64,000 nt of DNA from contig NZ_FOGB01000017.1 in NCBI RefSeq assembly GCF_900111095.1, positions 1 through 64,000 of the forward strand. Direction: 5' to 3'. Position 1 is the first letter of the stretch; the number at the start of each line of letters is the position of its first letter. Positions 37,028-46,663 of the stretch are shown here, piece after piece. Position numbers and translations under genes: made by a program. The stretch comes from Amphritea atlantica. Lineage in GTDB: Bacteria; Pseudomonadota; Gammaproteobacteria; Pseudomonadales; Balneatricaceae. Under the pieces are notes generated by a model. The model did no database searches and was not told the DNA's origin. It saw nothing but the letters and a program-made list of their open reading frames with translations.

Positions 37028-39931
37028 TTAATCCTGCAACGTGACCGGGAGGGTGATAACCACCTGAGTGCCATTGTTCTGATTTTTATTGGCGGGACTC
37101 ACTATGCTAATACTACCATAATGCTCTTCAATGATGTTATAGACCAAAGGCAGCCCTAATCCAGTGCCTTTACCGGGGTCTTTGGTGGTAAAAAAGGGTT
37201 CAAACAACTTGTTCTGGTGTTCCGGGGCGATCCCGCTGCCCTCATCCGTCACCGTGATCTCGATGGAGTTGCTGTTGCGTTTGGCATCCAGCCATACCCG
37301 GCCATGGATTGGGGTCGCATCACAGGCATTATTGATCAGATTGACAAACACCTGCATCAGCCGCTGTGGGTCGCCGCTGATATTGACGGTGGCATCGATA
37401 TTGTTGATCAGATTAATCTCGCGTCCACGGCTGTCCATCGACACCAGGTGAAGTGCCTCATCGGTCAGCGCTTTGAGGTTGATATCTTCCTGCAGCTGTT
37501 TGCCCTCACTCTGACCGGTATGCGCAAAGCGGATCAGCGACTGCACTATACGGGTGATGCGGTTAGTCTGGGCAACAATCTGTTCGCCGCTTTCAAGGAT
37601 GATCTCATCATCGGTTTCATATTTCAGGTTCTGCGCCAGGCAGGCGATTCCGGTGACCGGATTGCCAATTTCGTGTGCTACTCCGGCAGCAAAGCGGCCG
37701 ATTGAGGCGAGTCGTTCGTTGTGGGATAGCCGGTTGACCAGAATCTGGTTTTCGGTTTCATTTTCCAGCAGGATCACCATCGATTCTGAGTTTTCCGCCA
37801 GACTGGCTTTGTGCAGACTCAGCCAGCAGTTCTCTCCGTTGATCAGCAGGTGGTGAGAGAGCAGATGGTTTTGTTCCTGTGTTGAAAAGTCATGCAGCAG
37901 CGCCCCCCAGGGCTCAGGCAGGTTGATTAATCTGCGAGTCAGCACTGATGAGGTTTGTAAGCCGGTAAACTGTTCCATCTCCTGATTCCAGAAGATAATC
38001 TGGCCTTTTTCGTCCAGCGAACAGGCGCCCACAGGTAAGCGTTGCAGGGTCATCCGGTGGTGGCGGCGCAGGTTATCCAGTTCAGCTGCCAGGCCGCTGA
38101 GCCGGGTTTGATAGTTTTCCAGTTGTCCCTCCAGCAGATGGATGTCCCGGGTGCGGTACTGATCCAGGGTGTCTTTGTGAATCTGCTGGTTTAACAGTGT
38201 GCTGGCTTCAACCGGTCCGAACAGAGCGCTAAGCCGGCTCTCAATCAGGGTCCTGAGGCGCATCAGGTCGATAGCGTTAAGCTCGCCGCGGTGCAGATTC
38301 AGCTCCTGTAATGCTTGTTCAACCTCCTTCTGGGCTGTCGCTTTTCCCAGTCGGGCACTGAGTAACGTCACCAACTCGTCGCTGTGACTGATGTTTAACT
38401 GAGGGCCAACCGGACGTTGCAGGCTGTTATGCAGACAGGCGCTGGCGCTGGCGATCTCTTCCGGTGAGCTGCGGGTAATGATGGAGGCCAGCAGGAAGAC
38501 GATAATATTGGCTGTCAGCGCATAGATGGCGATGTGGTGCCAGTTCTGATGATACATAATCGATGCGTCATCGCTGATCGTTCCATTCAGCAGGGCGGTG
38601 AGCATCGGGAAAATCCAGGTGCTCATGCCAACAATCAGTCCGAGGCAGAAGCCCGTGCGGTTGGCTCCCGGCCAGAAAAGTGTTGCGAGGATGCCCGGCA
38701 AAAACTGCATAAAGGCGATAAATGCCAGGGTACCAAGCCAGTGGATATTGTAATTCAGGCCGACCTCAGCATAGAACAGATAGCTGCTAACCATCATCAC
38801 GATAATGAGTATCCGTCTGAGCCACAGCAGATGGGAATATAACCGCTGTGTTGATAGCGGCGGAACCAGTGGCAGGATCAGATGGTTCTGTAGCATCGAG
38901 GCGATTGAAATGGTCGCTACAATGATGATTCCGCTGGCTGCGGTCAGGCCGCCGATAAAGGCCAGGGTGGTGATAAAGCCGGATTCCAGTTTAATGCCCA
39001 GATTGAGAATCAGGAACGCGGGCTGATCTGCAACCCCCAGGCGGATGCCCGCCCAGAGAATAGGGGGCACTGCTAACGCCAGTATCAGCAGGTAAAGCGG
39101 TACCCCCCAACTGGCTTTGTGCAGACTGTTGGAAGAGGTGTTTTCGGTAAACATCATATGGAAGGTGTGCGGCATCACGATGATGGCTGAGAAAAAGCCC
39201 AGCAGCATGGTGCGCCACATATCGCTGTCCAGTTGTGTGTCGAATACCGCCAGTTCTTCAGGGTGTTGCTGCAGCCATAACTCCAGTCCGCCAGGACCTC
39301 CCATCACATTGAACAGAGCGTACAGCGCTATGGTCGTGAGGGCGAACAGCTTGATCAGTGATCCCGTTGCCATCGCCACAATCAGACCGGTACGGTTATA
39401 GCGCAGAGAGGGGTTGCGGGCCCCCACCAGAATCGAAAACAGAGCGATCAGGGTGCAGAAACCCACCGCGATCTGATCTGAAGAGAAGTCCTGATTAAGA
39501 ATATGCAGTGAATCTGAGACCGCCTGAATCTGAATCGATATGAGTGGCAGAATTGCGATCAGGGAAAAAATCGCTGTCAGGGCGCCGGCCGTGGCGGAAC
39601 GAAAGCGGAAGGCAAACAGGTCGGCCAGCGAGCTTAGCTGGTAGGTGCGGGTGATCCGCAGAATCGGAATCAGTATCACCGGCGCCAGAAAGAAGGCGGC
39701 AGACGCACCGAGATAGGATGCCAGAAAACTGTAGCCAGACTCTTTGGCAATGGCGAAGGTACCATAAAAGGTCCAGACACTGGTGAATACCCCCAGTGAC
39801 AGCACATAGGTGACCGGATGATAGATGATGCGTTTGGCAACCCAGCCCCGTTCAGTGATGTAAGCAGTACCAAACAGGGCGGTCAGATAGGCGATGGCGA
39901 TCAGCAGCAGGCCAGCCAGATTAAAATTCAT
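37028..39931 (-). CDS. cbrA: Sensor histidine kinase CbrA with SLC5 transporter domain
   Basis: 967 residues. The first ~490 residues form a sodium/solute symporter (SLC5) domain with about 13 membrane helices. A linker, a PAS domain (about 630-740), the dimerisation domain with the phospho-His in GVAHEIGNPVTGIACL, and a HATPase with DEGSGIAPEHQNKLFEPFFTT and GTGLGLPLVY complete it. It phosphorylates CbrB; histidine uptake has been reported for Pseudomonas CbrA. ATG 39931 overlaps the small upstream ORF by 11 bases, with AAGGAG upstream. An in-frame ATG 11 codons earlier also exists. Confidence 0.93.
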   Translation of the reverse strand: MNFNLAGLLLIAIAYLTALFGTAYITERGWVAKRIIYHPVTYVLSLGVFTSVWTFYGTFAIAKESGYSFLASYLGASAAFFLAPVILIPILRITRTYQLSSLADLFAFRFRSATAGALTAIFSLIAILPLISIQIQAVSDSLHILNQDFSSDQIAVGFCTLIALFSILVGARNPSLRYNRTGLIVAMATGSLIKLFALTTIALYALFNVMGGPGGLELWLQQHPEELAVFDTQLDSDMWRTMLLGFFSAIIVMPHTFHMMFTENTSSNSLHKASWGVPLYLLILALAVPPILWAGIRLGVADQPAFLILNLGIKLESGFITTLAFIGGLTAASGIIIVATISIASMLQNHLILPLVPPLSTQRLYSHLLWLRRILIIVMMVSSYLFYAEVGLNYNIHWLGTLAFIAFMQFLPGILATLFWPGANRTGFCLGLIVGMSTWIFPMLTALLNGTISDDASIMYHQNWHHIAIYALTANIIVFLLASIITRSSPEEIASASACLHNSLQRPVGPQLNISHSDELVTLLSARLGKATAQKEVEQALQELNLHRGELNAIDLMRLRTLIESRLSALFGPVEASTLLNQQIHKDTLDQYRTRDIHLLEGQLENYQTRLSGLAAELDNLRRHHRMTLQRLPVGACSLDEKGQIIFWNQEMEQFTGLQTSSVLTRRLINLPEPWGALLHDFSTQEQNHLLSHHLLINGENCWLSLHKASLAENSESMVILLENETENQILVNRLSHNERLASIGRFAAGVAHEIGNPVTGIACLAQNLKYETDDEIILESGEQIVAQTNRITRIVQSLIRFAHTGQSEGKQLQEDINLKALTDEALHLVSMDSRGREINLINNIDATVNISGDPQRLMQVFVNLINNACDATPIHGRVWLDAKRNSNSIEITVTDEGSGIAPEHQNKLFEPFFTTKDPGKGTGLGLPLVYNIIEEHYGSISIVSPANKNQNNGTQVVITLPVTLQD

Positions 39932-40097
39932 CGCTACGCCGTCTCCTTTCCAGTATGGCGACAATCAGGATCAGAGCAGCCCAGATAATATAGGGCCTGT
40001 ACCAGGGCGTGGAAGAATCAGGCCACCACTGATCGAGAATAGGAGACAGCAGGTACCCTCCGATGACCAGGACGATCAGGACGCGGTAAAAATGCAT
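39921..40097 (-). CDS. cbrX: CbrX-like small membrane protein
   Basis: 58 residues. GGAGG stands seven bases before the ATG. A first hydrophobic segment (about 5-20: VLIVLVIGGYLLSPIL) and a second one (about 37-49: IIWAALILIVAIL) end in RRRRSDEF. Its start overlaps the gluQ stop (TGATG) and its end overlaps the cbrA start by 11 bases, so translation of all three is coupled. A short ORF called cbrX with the same position and overlap has been described in Pseudomonas; sequence equivalence is inferred from position and character. Confidence 0.8.
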   Translation of the reverse strand: MHFYRVLIVLVIGGYLLSPILDQWWPDSSTPWYRPYIIWAALILIVAILERRRRSDEF

Positions 40098-40972
40098 CAG
40101 CTATCCTCCAGAATAATGCCTGTTTGTTTTGGCACAGCGGTGATATCCCAGTGCGCAGAGGCCCAGCTAAGACACTCTTCAATATTGCTGTCGGTTAATT
40201 CTGCCACGGGTTGCTGACCAAGAAAATCCAGGGCGCGGATGATCAGCTGTAGTGCCTGATCTTCATCCAGTGCCGGGGCCAGGGTTTGTTTACTGAGCTT
40301 CTGCCCCCCGATGTTGGTTGCGACAGGAATATGGGCATAGGCTGGCTGAGGGTATCCCAGTTGTTGTTGCAGCTGTATCTGCTTCGGCGTTGAATCAAGC
40401 AGGTCGGAACCGCGGACGATATGGCTGATCTGTTGCGCGGCATCATCAATTGTGACCGCCAGCTGATAGGCAAAAAAACCATCCCGGCGGAAGATGACAA
40501 AATCCTCAACCTGATCTCCGAACTGCTGGTGGCCCTGAATCCGGTCATCGAACGGGTGATCCTGATCACAGCGACTGCGAATGGCACAGTGCGCATCGGT
40601 CACAGGTGGGTGGTTGCGACAATAACGATCATAGAGTAAGCCGCCGCTGCGTTTGCGAATCTGCTGTCGGGAGCAGCTGCAGCGATAGGCCGCGCCACTT
40701 TGAATGAGCTGTGACAGAATATCGCTATAGATCGCGTGTCGGTCACTCTGACGAATGACTTCGCCATCCCAGTGCAGTCCAAACTGTTCCAGTGTTTTTA
40801 AGATGCTGTCGCTGGCACCCTCAACCTCGCGGGGAGGGTCAAGATCTTCGATGCGTAATAGCCAGCGACCCTTATGTGCGCGGGCGTCAAGATAGCTGGC
40901 AACAGCAGCCAGAAGGGAGCCGAAATGGAGCGGGCCAGTGGGTGAGGGAGCGAAGCGACCGGTATAGATCAT
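40097..40972 (-). CDS. gluQ: Glutamyl-Q tRNA(Asp) synthetase
   Basis: 291 residues, a truncated glutamyl-tRNA synthetase lacking the anticodon-binding domain. It attaches glutamate to the queuosine of tRNA-Asp. HIGH-like GRFAPSPTGPLHFGSLLAAV, RIEDLDPPR, the zinc ligands in YRCSCSR and YDRYCRN, and KLSKQTLAP (KMSKS-like) are visible. It lies between dksA and cbrX-cbrA, the usual place in Pseudomonas. Confidence 0.94.
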   Translation of the reverse strand: MIYTGRFAPSPTGPLHFGSLLAAVASYLDARAHKGRWLLRIEDLDPPREVEGASDSILKTLEQFGLHWDGEVIRQSDRHAIYSDILSQLIQSGAAYRCSCSRQQIRKRSGGLLYDRYCRNHPPVTDAHCAIRSRCDQDHPFDDRIQGHQQFGDQVEDFVIFRRDGFFAYQLAVTIDDAAQQISHIVRGSDLLDSTPKQIQLQQQLGYPQPAYAHIPVATNIGGQKLSKQTLAPALDEDQALQLIIRALDFLGQQPVAELTDSNIEECLSWASAHWDITAVPKQTGIILEDS

Positions 40973-41007
40973 TGCAGAAGCGGCTGACAGGGTCAGCCGC
41001 GAACAGA

Positions 41008-41436
41008 TCAGATACCCAGCTGTTTCTCTTTGATCTCAGCCAGTGTTTTGCAGTCAATGCAGAGTGTTGCTGTCGGGCGTGCTTCCAGACGTCGCACACC
41101 GATCTCTACACCGCAGGCTTCGCAGTAGCCGTAATCATCTTCGTCGATGCTTTCCATCGCTTTAGATATTTTGTTGATCAGCTTACGCTCCCGGTCCCGG
41201 GTGCGTAGTTCAAGGCTGAACTCCTCTTCCTGGCTGGCGCGGTCGCTGGGATCAGCAAAGTTGGTTGCTTCTTCCTGCAAATGGTTAACGGTACGGTCTA
41301 CCTCTTCCATTAGCTCCTGTTTCCAGGCGTTCAGAATTTGGCGGAAATGATCTTTTTGAGCTTCGTTCATGTACTCTTCGCCATCCTTGATAGGATAAGG
41401 CACAAAGTGTGTGAACTGTGTTTCTTGATTCGGCAT
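41008..41436 (-). CDS. dksA: RNA polymerase-binding transcription factor DksA
   Basis: 142 residues. It works with ppGpp through the RNA polymerase secondary channel in the stringent response. The coiled coil with the tip Asp pair ([20 protein letters not shown]) and the four-Cys zinc finger ([10 protein letters not shown] and [10 protein letters not shown]) are intact. The frame is open 31 codons further upstream, but ATG 41436 has GAGG at seven bases and gives the family length. Confidence 0.96.
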   Translation of the reverse strand: MPNQETQFTHFVPYPIKDGEEYMNEAQKDHFRQILNAWKQELMEEVDRTVNHLQEEATNFADPSDRASQEEEFSLELRTRDRERKLINKISKAMESIDEDDYGYCEACGVEIGVRRLEARPTATLCIDCKTLAEIKEKQLGI

Positions 41437-41811
41437 AGTTCTGCCTCGCTTCTCTCTCAACAGGTCGGGCAATGGTGCCCGAACGCTTCTACCAACGGCC
41501 ATGATGCTGAAGGTGTTTAAACCAACCATCAGAAGGGAGCTGAAGTTACCAGAACCTTTGAGTTTTCACCAGCCCCAAGATCAAAAAACTGTAAATCATC
41601 TGAAACGGCCACATTTTTGATTTTTTTCAATCTGTTGTGTAGTCCAGAGTCATTCAAAGCGGCACAACGACTAACTATAGCAGCGATTAGTTGTTTTATC
41701 GCAATCGTTACGTGGCTGATGTGGTGATTCCGGGGAGTGACGTTATTCTTTCAGGCTATGACTAATGTATAATCCTGACCATTCAAAAACGGTCAACAGA
41801 GGGAGCCGCGT
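41437..41811. other. Divergent intergenic region dksA / aminotransferase
   Basis: 375 bases with no gene. Both flanking genes read outwards, so it must hold two promoters; I could not assign them with confidence. A small hairpin TGACC/GGTCA (41776-41795) lies just before the aminotransferase ribosome site. Confidence 0.4.
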
Positions 41812-42972
41812 GTGATGAATCACTGGTCGGATCGGGTCGCTGATATCGAATCCTTTAAAGTTATGGATCTGCTCAAACGGGCCAAAGAGCTGGATGCTCA
41901 GGGGCATGATGTTGTGCATATGTGTGCCGGAGAACCCGACTTTGCCACCCCGGCGCCGGTTGCCGAGGCGGGGATCGCGGCGATTCGTGATGGCCACACC
42001 CAGTACACTCCGGCGGCCGGAATTCCCCCGCTTCGTGAGGCGATCGCCGGGTTTTATCAGCAACGCTATGGTCTGAATATTCCGGCGGAACGGGTGATTG
42101 TTACGGCGGGTGCTTCCGGAGCATTGCTGATGGTGTTTGCGACCCTGACTAACCCGGGGCAGACCTTTATGATGGCTGATCCCGGTTACCCCTGTAATCC
42201 CCGTTTCCTGCGTTTGTTGGAGGCGCGGGGACAACTGGTGCCGGTTGGCACAGATGACAACTACCAGTTAACCCCGGAGCTGATCGAGCAGAACTGGAAC
42301 AGCAATACTGCGGGGGTTCTGCTGGCTTCCCCCGCTAATCCAACTGGTAGTGTGGTGCACAGAGAGCAACTGGAGCTGATCTCGCAGACGGTCAAAAGCA
42401 GAGCGGGTCACCTGATAGTCGATGAGCTGTATCACGGTCTGACCTATGGTTTTGATGCCCCCACGGTACTGTCGGTAGATCAGGATGCGTTTGTTCTGAA
42501 CAGTTTCTCAAAGTATTTTGGCATGACGGGCTGGCGACTGGGCTGGACGATTGTGCCCGACGCAGCGGTGGCGGATATTGAACGGCTGGCGCAGAATCTG
42601 TTTATCTCGCCTCCGACTATTGCGCAGCACGCTGCTCTGGCGGCGTTTCGTCCTGAGACTATTGATATCCTCGAACAGCGCCGCGAAGCGTTCCGGGAGC
42701 GGCGGGACCTGCTGGTTGACGGCCTGCGGAAATTGGGTTTTGAGATCCCGCTGATGCCTGAAGGCGCGTTTTACGTCTATGCCGATGCTTCCCGGTTTAC
42801 CGACAATACTTTCGATTTCTGCTGGGAACTGCTGGAACAGGATAAAGTGGCGGTCACCCCGGGCATCGATTTTGGTGAGTACCGGGCCAACCGCTATATC
42901 CGTTTCTCTTACACCACCAGTCTGACACAGATCGAAAAAGCCCTTGAACGACTGCGAAAAAGGCTGAGCTGA
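41812..42972 (+). CDS. Class I/II pyridoxal-phosphate aminotransferase
   Basis: 386 residues. Fold type I aminotransferase with [13 protein letters not shown] near the N-terminus, PANPTG at the cofactor face, [11 protein letters not shown] with the pyridine-contact Asp, the Schiff-base Lys in [16 protein letters not shown], and RFSYTTS with the carboxylate-binding Arg. It is close to aspartate/alanine-type and unassigned aminotransferases that stand next to dksA in pseudomonads. The substrate is not predictable. The start may be GTG 41812 (AGAGGGA seven bases upstream) or ATG 41815. It overlaps sfsA by one base. Confidence 0.88.
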   Translation: MMNHWSDRVADIESFKVMDLLKRAKELDAQGHDVVHMCAGEPDFATPAPVAEAGIAAIRDGHTQYTPAAGIPPLREAIAGFYQQRYGLNIPAERVIVTAGASGALLMVFATLTNPGQTFMMADPGYPCNPRFLRLLEARGQLVPVGTDDNYQLTPELIEQNWNSNTAGVLLASPANPTGSVVHREQLELISQTVKSRAGHLIVDELYHGLTYGFDAPTVLSVDQDAFVLNSFSKYFGMTGWRLGWTIVPDAAVADIERLAQNLFISPPTIAQHAALAAFRPETIDILEQRREAFRERRDLLVDGLRKLGFEIPLMPEGAFYVYADASRFTDNTFDFCWELLEQDKVAVTPGIDFGEYRANRYIRFSYTTSLTQIEKALERLRKRLS

Positions 42973-43676
42973 TGCTACTGGACAATATGCAGCCCGGCCG
43001 GCTGATCAAACGCTACAAACGGTTTCTGGCGGATATCGAGCTGGATAATGGGCGACAGTTGACAGTCCACTGCCCGAATACGGGGTCAATGAAAAACTGT
43101 GCTGATCCTGGCAGTCAGGTCTGGATTCAGGACTCCGGCAATCTGAAACGTAAATACCCCTTTGGCTGGGAGCTGGTGCAGGTTGAGGGGCGCTTCTGGG
43201 CCTGTATCAATACCGGTCGGGCGAATGCGCTGATCCGGGAAGGGATTGAAAACGGAGTGATTACTGAATTGCAGGGGTACAGCTCAATCCGGCAGGAGGT
43301 CAGGTATGGCGATGAGAACAGTCGTATTGATCTGTATCTGGAGGATGAGCAGCGGCCCCCCTGCTATGTGGAGATCAAGAATGTCACCCTGCTGGAACAG
43401 AACGGTATCGGCACCTTTCCCGATGCCGTCACCACCCGGGGGGCCAAGCATCTGCGGGAGCTGATGCTGATGGTCTCAGAGGGATATCGGGCGGTGTTGA
43501 TGTTCTGTGTCCCCCACACCGGTATTGAACAGGTGCGTCCGGCGGATCATATCGATCCGGCCTATGGTCAGTTGCTGCGCGAGGCGGCCGCTGCGGGCGT
43601 TGAGGTTTACGCCTATGGCGCCTCGATTTCGCCACAGCAGGTGGTGATCAGTCAGCCGTTGCCGGTCTGTCTGTGA
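42972..43676 (+). CDS. sfsA: Sugar fermentation stimulation protein A
   Basis: 234 residues with the SfsA domain: an N-terminal OB-like part ([13 protein letters not shown]-type, with [12 protein letters not shown]) and a nuclease-like C-terminal part with [20 protein letters not shown] and [19 protein letters not shown]-binding has been reported for the E. coli protein, but its role is unclear. It is coupled to the aminotransferase by a TGATG overlap; in E. coli it is also next to dksA. Confidence 0.95.
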   Translation: MLLDNMQPGRLIKRYKRFLADIELDNGRQLTVHCPNTGSMKNCADPGSQVWIQDSGNLKRKYPFGWELVQVEGRFWACINTGRANALIREGIENGVITELQGYSSIRQEVRYGDENSRIDLYLEDEQRPPCYVEIKNVTLLEQNGIGTFPDAVTTRGAKHLRELMLMVSEGYRAVLMFCVPHTGIEQVRPADHIDPAYGQLLREAAAAGVEVYAYGASISPQQVVISQPLPVCL

Positions 43677-43679
43677 CCC

Positions 43680-44006
43680 CTATTCCGGGATGCAGAGCTG
43701 CCCGTCGATAATCTCATAGCTAACCGGGATCAGGCTGGCTCCGGCGCAGGGGCCTGCGATGCATAGCCCCTTGTCGATGGTGAATAGCGCGCCATGAGTG
43801 GAACACTGGATAAACTGTTTTTCCACATCGAGAAATGTATCGGGCAGCCACTCCAGCGGAACACCTTTATGGGGACAACGGTTTTCATACAGGTAGATGC
43901 GCCCCTGTCGACAGACCGCAAACAGCTTGCGCTGATTCAGTTCTATCCCTTTCGCGCTGTTTTCAGTCAGCTCACTGATGTCGAATAACGGGGTAACGGT
44001 TGGCAT
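43680..44006 (-). CDS. Rieske [2Fe-2S] ferredoxin-like protein
   Basis: 108 residues, a single Rieske domain. The cluster ligands are CPHKGVPL and, 21 residues later, CSTHGALF, giving the C-x-H and C-x2-H pair. A soluble electron carrier for an oxygenase or a small redox partner is the likely role; no oxygenase is adjacent. It converges with sfsA, with three bases between the stop codons. Confidence 0.88.
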   Translation of the reverse strand: MPTVTPLFDISELTENSAKGIELNQRKLFAVCRQGRIYLYENRCPHKGVPLEWLPDTFLDVEKQFIQCSTHGALFTIDKGLCIAGPCAGASLIPVSYEIIDGQLCIPE

Positions 44007-44127
44007 AGTGAATCCGGTTAATCTTCGGTTGAGAAAATATCAGGTCGTTGTGCTGATACTGCTATTATAATCGCCAACTTTCATTGCCAATGATAGCGTC
44101 TTATTAAAAAGAGGGTGCCCTTAATCT

Positions 44128-44916
44128 GTGAATAGCCTGCTGGCAACTCTGATTGAGTTGCGTGTTTTTATAATTACCCTGTTAGTGTCGGGTGCTGTTC
44201 ATCTGACACTGATCGGTAGCGGCTGGCTGTCTTCACCACAACCGGTTCGTCTGGGCGGACAGGAGCTGAATGTCCGGGTGACCGCTCCCCGCAGCGACAA
44301 CGGCAGTGAGGAAAGCAGCCGGGAGGTGAATGAATCACATGAGCGTAGTGCACCACATGAAAGCAGCGCGCCTGTTATTGCAACGGCAACCGATCAGCCG
44401 GCAGTGATGTCTGCAGCCAAACCGCCTGTCAGGCCTGCAGCTCAGCCGGTTGCGACCTCCCCCGAACGGGTGCCTGATCATGTTCCCCCCGCCGCTGAGC
44501 CGGATTCGAAAGCTGACTCCGCTGAGACTCAGCTACCCAAAGCCGAGGCTCCTGCGGTGGTTCGGGAACCGCCTGAGAAGCCACCGGTAACGCGTCATCA
44601 GGCAGAACTGCTGTCCTCTCAAAGCACACCGGTGTATCAGAACCACCCGGAATTCAGGGTGTCGCCAGCGCCGCCTCAGTATCCACGACTGGCACGTAAA
44701 AGGGGGATTGAGGGGCAGGTGGTTTTGCGGGCTGAAATCGGCCGGGATGGCGCTGTCGAGGGGGTAAGGGTGGAACACAGCTCAGGCTCTGACTTGCTGG
44801 ATCAGGCCGCCCGGGACGCGGTGCAGCAGTGGCAGTTTGTTCCGGCCAGACAGAATGGATTAGCGGTGGCGTCTTATGTCCGGGTGCCGGTTGATTTTGT
44901 TCTGGAGAAACGCTGA
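44128..44916 (+). CDS. tonB: TonB family energy transducer
   Basis: 262 residues. One N-terminal membrane helix (about 12-32) leads into a Pro/Glu/Ala-rich spanning region (about 60-170), then the TonB C-terminal domain with YPRLARKRGIEGQVVLRAEI and QAARDAVQQWQFVPA. It couples the proton gradient to outer-membrane receptors. The start is GTG, and a TATAAT at 44066-44071 may be its -10. It overlaps the permease start, so it is tied to the importer. exbB and exbD are absent from the window. Confidence 0.88.
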   Translation: MNSLLATLIELRVFIITLLVSGAVHLTLIGSGWLSSPQPVRLGGQELNVRVTAPRSDNGSEESSREVNESHERSAPHESSAPVIATATDQPAVMSAAKPPVRPAAQPVATSPERVPDHVPPAAEPDSKADSAETQLPKAEAPAVVREPPEKPPVTRHQAELLSSQSTPVYQNHPEFRVSPAPPQYPRLARKRGIEGQVVLRAEIGRDGAVEGVRVEHSSGSDLLDQAARDAVQQWQFVPARQNGLAVASYVRVPVDFVLEKR

Positions 44917-45905
44917 TGAGTCATCGCACGATAGTGATTGGATTATGGGTGTTATTGCTAATATCGGCGCTTTTTTCACTGATGACCGGTCCCGTGGCTG
45001 TCGATCTGAGTGGCGTGCTTGATGACTCTGTCGCCAGTCAGGTGTTCTGGCAGTTGCGTCTGCCACGCCTGATGCTGACGTTGCTGGCCGGAGCGCTGCT
45101 GGCGATCACCGGAGCGGCTGCACAGTCGTTATTTCGTAATCCGCTGGCCGATCCCGGTCTGATCGGTATCTCCGCCGGGGCGGCCCTCAGCGCGGGGGCG
45201 ATGATGGTGTTGCTGGGTAGTTCGGTCTACCTGCTGGGGGGGCTGATGTTACCACTGGCGGCGTTTGCCGGAGGAGTGCTGACCACTTTGCTGGTGGCGC
45301 GGTTATCGGTCACCCTGCAGGGGGTGTCAGTCACCAATATGTTGCTCTGCGGTATCGCGATCAATGCGATTGCCCTGGCCGGTCTTGGCGGGCTGAAATA
45401 TCTGGCGGGTGATCAGCAGCTGCGTCAGCTGAGCTTTTGGTTACTGGGCAGTCTGAATCATAGTCGCTGGCAGGATTTGCTGGTGCTGCTGGTGGCTGCA
45501 GTACCGGTATTATGGCTATTACCCCGCTATGGCCAGAAACTGAATCTATTGTTGCTGGGGGAGCAGCAGGCCGGCTTGTTAGGGCTGAATGTGGTGCGTT
45601 GTAAGCGGCTGATGATTCTGCTGATCGCTCTGGGAGTCGGCGCCGTTGTGGCACTCACCGGTATTATCGGTTTTGTCGGTCTGGTCGTCCCCCATCTGGT
45701 ACGTCTGTTAACCGGCCCTGATAACCGTCGTCTGCTGCCTCTGTCGGCGCTGCTGGGGGCGGTGTTGCTGACCGTTGCCGATAGTGTATCGCGACTGCTG
45801 GTGAGTCCTGCTGAGTTGCCGGTCGGTATTGTCACCGCGCTGGTGGGCGGGCCATTTTTTCTGTTGCTGTTAACCCGGCGTAAGCGGGAGTTGAACATAT
45901 GTTAA
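44916..45905 (+). CDS. hmuU: FecCD-family iron/heme ABC transporter permease
   Basis: 329 residues with about nine to ten membrane helices. RLPRLMLTLLAGALLAITGAA, NPLADPGLIGISAGAALSAG, and TGIIGFVGLVVPHLVRLLTGPDNR are the FecCD/BtuC signatures; the last contacts the ATPase. Coupling to TonB and an HmuV-like ATPase points to heme, but a siderophore or B12 is possible. The usual periplasmic binding protein gene hmuT is not next to it. The start ATG overlaps the tonB stop. Confidence 0.82.
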   Translation: MSHRTIVIGLWVLLLISALFSLMTGPVAVDLSGVLDDSVASQVFWQLRLPRLMLTLLAGALLAITGAAAQSLFRNPLADPGLIGISAGAALSAGAMMVLLGSSVYLLGGLMLPLAAFAGGVLTTLLVARLSVTLQGVSVTNMLLCGIAINAIALAGLGGLKYLAGDQQLRQLSFWLLGSLNHSRWQDLLVLLVAAVPVLWLLPRYGQKLNLLLLGEQQAGLLGLNVVRCKRLMILLIALGVGAVVALTGIIGFVGLVVPHLVRLLTGPDNRRLLPLSALLGAVLLTVADSVSRLLVSPAELPVGIVTALVGGPFFLLLLTRRKRELNIC

Positions 45906-46663
45906 CCGCTACCGGTCTCTGTCTGAAACGCAATGGGCAAACGCTGCTGGACGATATCTCTGTAGAACTGCCGCCGGGGGAGATAACGGTATTGCTCGGA
46001 CCAAATGGTGCAGGTAAATCCACTTTGTTAGGGATGCTCTGTGGGTTGAACCGGGCGGACAGTGGCCGGGTTTGTCTGGCTGGCGTCGAGTTGTCCGGGA
46101 TGGAGCCGCAACTGAGAGCGCGTTATCTGGCGATGTATACCCAGCAGCAGCCGCTCAACTTTCCTTTCCGGGTGGCGGAGGTGGTGGCACTGGGCTGCTA
46201 CCCGTTGCTGTTGGACCGGTCAGCGACAGCGGCAAGGGTGGCAGCCTGTTTACAGCAGTTTCAACTGGAATCGCTGGCGCAGCGCGATTATACCTCCCTC
46301 TCCGGTGGTGAACAGCAGCGCGTGCAGGTTGCCCGGGTGCTGGCTCAGGCGGGGCCCGATTGTCAGGTGTTGTTGCTGGATGAGCCGGTCAGTGAGATGG
46401 ACCTGAGGTATCAGCAACTGCTGCTGCAACAGATCAGAATGGTCGCCGCGGCGGGGGTATCGGTCTGTTGTGTGCTGCATGATCTCAATCTGGCGGCGCA
46501 ACTGGCAGACCGGGTGGTGCTGTTACAGCAGGGGCGGATGGCCGCCGTGGGGCCGGTGGACAGTGTGATGACTGAACGACAGCTCAGCGATCTTTATCAG
46601 GTGACTGTGCGAAAAACCGACACCCTGTCTGGTCCTGTCTTTATCAGCCAGTCCGGCCCTTAA
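45899..46663 (+). CDS. hmuV: HmuV-like heme ABC transporter ATP-binding protein
   Basis: 254 residues. Walker A GPNGAGKST, the Q-loop in MYTQQQPLNFPF, the ABC signature LSGGEQQRVQVARVLAQ, Walker B VLLLDEPVSEMDL and the switch His in VLHDLNLAAQ are complete. The QQQPLNFPFRVAEVVALG stretch is typical of HmuV. It overlaps hmuU by seven bases, and its end overlaps the convergent kinase gene by four. Confidence 0.85.
   Translation: MLTATGLCLKRNGQTLLDDISVELPPGEITVLLGPNGAGKSTLLGMLCGLNRADSGRVCLAGVELSGMEPQLRARYLAMYTQQQPLNFPFRVAEVVALGCYPLLLDRSATAARVAACLQQFQLESLAQRDYTSLSGGEQQRVQVARVLAQAGPDCQVLLLDEPVSEMDLRYQQLLLQQIRMVAAAGVSVCCVLHDLNLAAQLADRVVLLQQGRMAAVGPVDSVMTERQLSDLYQVTVRKTDTLSGPVFISQSGP

Noticed and set aside
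44080-44105. Possible Fur box before tonB (TTCATTGCCAATGATAGCG)
   Set aside because: Only partial hexamer matches; far weaker than the box at 25168.
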